DNA of 64,000 nt, taken from Trichobilharzia szidati. Lineage: Eukaryota; Platyhelminthes; Trematoda; Strigeidida; Schistosomatidae. The position numbers and the translations under genes were made by a program. The notes beneath the pieces are model-generated. The model had not been told where the DNA came from. It saw nothing but the letters and a program-made list of their open reading frames with translations, and searched no databases. Positions within the stretch are counted from its first letter, which is position 1; each line of letters begins with the position of its first letter. This document shows, piece after piece, positions 59,080 to 64,000 of this stretch. The stretch lies in the NCBI GenBank assembly GCA_944472155.2, contig OX235271.1, positions 37,002,633 to 37,066,632 of the forward strand, in the 5' to 3' direction.

Positions 59080-61930
59080 TGATGGCCGAACGATAGCTGC
59101 TACCTTGATTTGGTGGTCGGGCTTGCATATCTCAGTGATGCAGCAAGCTACACTGTCTGGAACTAATGTTCCTACATATCCTACAATGCCAGGAAGGTTA
59201 TTTGGATAGCAGCTAGACTAAGAATAGTGAATATGATGTACATGGCTCCAGAAACCAACAGATCAAATGGCGTGCGAACCTGTATTGGTAACCGGAAAAC
59301 ATGGGAACGTAGCTCCTGACACTACCTTGCGGATGTGACTTTATTTGAAAGGCTCGGAGTGGGCCAGCCATCTGCTTCGGTCGGTGGGCTCAAGCAGTAT
59401 CTCAGCCCCTACACTATTAATCAAATCAAACAACAAATTATGAGTTAATCTAATCTCATGCTTACGAATAAAAATGATATTTCGAGCAATGCGTTCCTTT
59501 TCAACCTAATTTTTTATACAGAAAATTTTGTGTTTTAATTTTTATATCCTCGGTGTCTTCACTTTTGTCAGCCTCTCGGCTTTGTCTGAATTTTCAGCCT
59601 ATCTTTGCCGTTTCGAGATGTCAGTAAGTAGCCTTCAAAATGGTGTTCCCAATGCGACGTCCTGAGACCCCGTACCATGTTCAAGCTTACCACCTTCAAT
59701 GTTCACACACAAATCGGACAGCACACAGACCTGGTAAGCACATCGGAAAGCTTTTCTATCGATATCTGCTGCATTTCAGAGGACCGTATTCAGGATCCCA
59801 GTGAAGTGCTTCAGATATCTGCTCCATCGATAAAAACTGGAATGGTATGTATCACATGGGCTTATACGAGGAACCTGTAGCGTCAGCATCCGGCGTAGCT
59901 GATGTCGCATTCAGTGATACAGCCGAAGCTGCATTACTTGACTGGGTCCCTACTAACAGTCGTTTATATGCTGTGAGACTGGAAGGTTATACGAGAGTAA
60001 GAAGTAGTAGGCCAGATAGGAGGTACCTATTTATTGTCTGTACCCATGCATCAATGGATTGCATTCCGGATAAAATTAGGGATGCGTTTTACTATCAAAT
60101 TAGCGAGTCCCTGAAACAGGAGCATCAGACGGATGCATTATTGATAGCTATGGACTTGAATGCACAGGTTAGGCATCTAGGCTAAAAGAAGAGTCATCTA
60201 CGTGGTCAGTAGGGATTACATGGTCGCAGGTCAAACAATGAGGACCGTCTTCTGAAGCTTTGCATAGATCACAACCTATTTCTAGCCAACACCATCTTCC
60301 AGCAAAGCCATAGCCGTAGCGCTACCTGGCGTTGTCATTCTGCCAGCAAAGTCTGAACTTAGATTGGTCACATTGCTGTCATTTTCCACTGACAAGAATG
60401 CATACACGAGTGCCGCTCCTTCTGAAGTACATGCCTGAACTCAGACTTCGCTTTAGTGTTCGAGGTTCGTCTTGCGATTAGTTAGGTTCATAAACGGTAT
60501 CCTCTGAATGTTGATGTGAGCAAAGTAGAAGGGTGCAGACAATTATGAACATCAATTTGATTGGGAGAATGTAAACACTTTAAACAGAGGAGACACTAAA
60601 ACTGCCAGGGAAAATATAGAAACGCCATAAGCCACTTGATCCAGATAATCTACCCCAGCCATTTTTAAAGATGATGGCGAGACTTTCACTGTGGCTTTGT
60701 CTGGATTTTTCAGGAAAGTATAGGAAAGTAAAGATGTTCCATCAATGTGGGATGAAGCCATTGGCTGTTGTGAAGCTTCTCAGACTGTGCAAAACACTTG
60801 AGGAGTTAATTTGTGGAGAGAAGTCTGAGTTTCGTTCAGGCTAAGATACACTAATCACGTGCTCACCCGTCGTCAGTTGTATGGATACCGCCACACGTTT
60901 TGCAGGCCAACAGCTTTTGTGTTTTTTATATTACGGCTGCCTTAGATTCGCTGAATAGAACGGTTCTCTGGAACTGTCTATTATAGAGGTGTGTACCTGG
61001 GAAGTTTGTTAACATCTAGAAAGCCCCATACAGAAATACCTCAGGTAGAGTGAAGGCATACAACCAGATATCATCACTGTTCCCAACGAACTGTGAGGTT
61101 AGATAGGGTTGCCCGATCTCTCCATTTCTCTTTAACTTTGCCATCGATGACATTCTGGAATCAGCTCTGAAGGATGTGCGTGGAGGTGGTGTAAATCTTC
61201 TTCCTGGAAAACTTATTAACCTTATTAGTGTGCAGACGATATCGCCACTTAATCAGTTAGCGATCAGTATCTGTAAGTATGGCAAATGCTTTGCACCATC
61301 TATGTGCAAGCTACTATTACAAGATTGGCAAGAGCCTGTACCTGGACTCACTCTTTCAGGAGATTTGTCAATAAGTTAGGGTATCTGGGTATTTGTGTGA
61401 GAACTTGAAGAGACTTGACGGATGAGATTTCCAATCATATCACGTCAACTTGAGCCACCTCTGGCGCCGCTGTGACGTTAGCGTGTCTGTCAAAGGTTGC
61501 GTTTGCATTGCTTCGATGAACGCAGTCTTGCTCTATGCCAGTGAACTTTGGCCGCTGCGAGCTGAGGATGTGTGGTGACTCTGCGTATTCGACCACTGCT
61601 GTTCCCTTAGAATTGTTTGCATCCTAAGTCATCATCGTATTAGTAATTCTGAGGTCCGCAGCATATGTTCGGATATAATGGAGAATATCGTTCATTGAGT
61701 GTTGTCATCTGAATACACCGGCTGTGGTGGCTTGGATACGTGCTACGAATGTCATCCCAGGGGCTTTCTTACCCCTCTCTGTTCGCTGTTCCGGGATGGG
61801 ATGGAAATAGCGGAGGGTTGGTCAGCCTACCATGTAGCTTTGCGGGATGAAGGATATTTTTGTTAGGTTAGCATCGGTTGATACATCATGACTCCCTGGT
61901 GGGGGCCAGAGAGATAGTTTAAGTTGTTGG
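59080..61930 (+). mobile_element. second LINE family (SR2-like), nearly full length but degenerate
   Basis: The order is a 5' leader (59080-59670), an AP endonuclease (59677-60480; YLFIVCTHASMDC and IAMDLNAQV carry the conserved residues), RT remnants (60800-61400; KSEFRSG, FAPSMCKLLLQDWQEPVPG) and the C-terminal region (61500-61920) with a His/Cys-like stretch. Many frameshifts and stops. It is a different family from the one at 37880. Confidence 0.83.
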
Positions 61931-62774
61931 CTTGAAATGTTATCTTATATAGCCGAGAATTGAAATCAATAGCGAACGTGCTGCGATTTTATTCTTTCTT
62001 CCCTTTCCAACAGTAATTCGATGAATGTTGTTTAGTCTTGTCAAATATACTTGCTTCCTTTCTGGATGAGACTCTTTATTCATTCTCTCCCAATTTTCTG
62101 TGTAGATATTTCTGTTTTATTTTCGTTGTATGACGCATCTTCTTGATGCCTAGAATGTTCCATTTCTGTGTTTTGAATAAATAATATATGTATATATATG
62201 ATGTCTTTTTGTGTAAAATTGTTGATATTCGCACCAGCACAGATCAGTCCTGTCTTCATTGTCACAGCAGCTAAAGTACTGAGGAGGAACAGCCATATTC
62301 AGTCTTCAGTCTAGTGGACTATTGAATGTCAGCATGGAAAATGAACTAAATTTTACTAACCAAAGTTGGTGACATATTTTTTGACGGGTTACTGATCATA
62401 CCGTAAACTGTTTACCATCCTTTGATCATTATCATTGGATTGTGGACGTTTCATTACCAAATGAGAGGACAAATTTTACCAGCCCTACATTTACTGAGAA
62501 GTAAAACAGATTCAAAATTTGCATGATTATTTAGGTATCTTCCTTCATTAGACCTCCTCCAGTTTAGAGTTAAAGAGCAACTGAATGAAGTTTAAAAGTA
62601 CCGCCCGAAAATATCCATACAGCCTCTGAATATATCTGAATGCCCAAAACATTTAACATTTTGGATATTATTTAGCCTGATGGTGAAATATTCACAAACA
62701 AATCTGAAAACTTGAAGAACACTGTGAACAAACTTCAGATTTTACTGTATTTCTGAAGTTCCATTCATTGATGT
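61931..62774. other. no recognised feature
   Basis: AT-rich, no gene or repeat recognised. Confidence 0.45.
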
Positions 62775-63013
62775 TTTTATTCCTTCACGTTCCCAGTGTA
62801 ATGTAGGGCTTCAAGCTACAGGCTTGAACTTTTTATAACAGTGTTTATTTTTACAGGATAGGGTTGTTAGCCTCATTTCCAACCTTTCCTCCTTATCAGC
62901 TTTTATCTAATTACTGGTTTGGCAATGTAAAGGAGTGCGTCTATGGCCGGGGATCGAACTCCGGACCATATGCGTGGTCGGCGAGAATCCTAACCGCTGT
63001 GCCACCGATGCAC
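62775..63013 (-). mobile_element. SINE-B
   Basis: Full minus copy directly abutting the GC-rich block at 63014. The head ends GTGCCACCGATGCAC. Confidence 0.85.
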
Positions 63014-63335
63014 TTAAAAGGAGGCGGTCTTCACACGCTGACCGGGCTGTCACATTCACAGGCGCTATTCCGCTACCGCACTACGCAGGACTTTCGCCCG
63101 CTGGGTTTTCCACCTGGGCCGATGCGCTCCTCCTTAGTCGATCTGGATAACCCGTCCTCCGGCAGAACATCCCTATCGGCACCGTGCTTAGCGTGGACTC
63201 CCGATCAAAATCAGCACCCATATGACAGATCTCCAGTCCCCGCGAAATTCCGCACCCTGGCCTCCAAGAAGCTAGATTATTGGCGTACGCCACCACGCCC
63301 AACCACTTACTTACCATGCACCATTAAATAATGTG
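63014..63335 (+). other. GC-rich island of unknown origin
   Basis: About 320 bp are clearly more GC-rich than everything around. A frame runs through it to TAA at 63329 (e.g. DLDNPSSGRTSLSAPCLAW) and ends at CCATTAAATAATG, a possible variant polyadenylation signal. The left edge coincides with the SINE-B end. I do not recognise it; a 5'-truncated retroelement 3' end is one option. Confidence 0.4.
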
Positions 63336-64000
63336 ATCTTATTGCGCAATAGAATGTTGTGATGCAATGAGTTAAAAATAAGGCTATTTGATTAAAAAAA
63401 AGTATTGAGAAATCGGCTATTGATGTTGCCGTTGTGCATAGTGAGATCTATCAGTGAATGTCATCCACGAAGCTGATGAAAAACTTGATTAACATATTTT
63501 CTCATGAGAATATAGTGATAATCATGGGACAACAGGTAGAGCTAACTGAGGCTCAGAAATTTCTCTTGACCTTCATAAGAAAATGTGTCACTTTGAAGTG
63601 TTGCTAGATGATTGGAGGAAATCGAAAGGTAACTATAAACTTAGGTTTCACACCTGTAGGCACTCAACAATGATGCATTTGTGAAAATCTGAGGGAACGG
63701 ATAATCCCTCATGGGTTCAAACTCCTATCATTCACTGGTGCATAGATTCAGCCATGTGGATGAATGAAAATAAGCGTAAAACCTTGATCCAAGACATCCT
63801 AGTGATTGCCTTCAACAACTCAACATCAAATAATGTGCTGAAAAAATTGTTAAACTACATGTCATCGTCAAAAAGAACTCGGAATGACAGTCAAATCTCT
63901 ACCTCAAATTCATCCTTCTTGTAAAGGATTTCAACAGGGCTGATTGTGAAGTAAGTTGGAAACTGCTTCAGCATGAAAGATTTACCCAAACACCTTTATC
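63336..64000. other. unidentified, possibly retroelement-derived
   Basis: Short open stretches (e.g. around 63825-63920, KKLLNYMSSSKRTRNDS) resemble decayed coding sequence, but no family could be named. It runs off the window. Confidence 0.3.

Noticed and set aside
62864..63331. 155-codon frame as a host gene
   Set aside because: Its first third is antisense SINE-B. Only the GC-rich part is unexplained, and that is reported separately.
1..64000. CRISPR arrays, bacterial operons, rRNA genes
   Set aside because: No regular direct-repeat array, operon-like gene packing or rRNA motif seen; splice sites and retroelements show a eukaryotic genome.

Overview
The window looks like a piece of a schistosome (blood fluke) nuclear genome. 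It is AT-rich and dominated by interspersed repeats: tRNA-derived SINEs, one family of which carries a type I hammerhead ribozyme of the Schistosoma S-alpha kind, Penelope-like elements (PLEs) with GIY-YIG endonuclease remnants, RTE/SR2-like and CR1-like LINE fragments, and palindromic DNA elements. The species is not identifiable from the sequence alone.

One host gene is well supported. It is on the minus strand and encodes a P4-type ATPase (phospholipid flippase), most like the ATP11 class. Four coding exons are visible: 57376-55553, 15236-14913, 13964-13659 and 4842-4399. They join in phase 0 into 966 codons, from the N-terminus through the DGES actuator motif, the phosphorylated Asp of DKTGTLT, the nucleotide-binding domain and TGDK. 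The C-terminal part (end of the P domain and later membrane helices) lies beyond the left edge. The first intron is about 40.3 kb (15237-55552) and the third about 8.8 kb (4843-13658), so most of the window is intron filled with transposable elements.

Layout. 1-4398: LINE 3' end, SINEs, a CR1 fragment. 4399-4842: ATPase exon 4. 4843-13658: intron 3 with LINE, SINE and PLE copies. 13659-15236: exons 3 and 2. 15237-55552: giant intron 1 with dozens of insertions, two of them nested inside a ~1.27 kb long-TIR element, a 1,529 bp tandem duplication at 25.2-28.3 kb, and a candidate plus-strand micro-exon gene tail inside that duplication. 55553-57376: exon 1. 57377-64000: upstream region with LINE fragments, one nearly full-length but degenerate LINE (59080-61930) and a GC-rich island of unknown origin.

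The elements interact. The tRNA-like SINE-B ends in the same 3' tail as the RTE-like LINE, which suggests the LINE mobilises it. SINE-A occurs as head-to-head composites that move as single units with target-site duplications. Short PLE derivatives have inverted termini with hammerhead-like motifs and 9 bp target-site duplications. No autonomous element looks intact.
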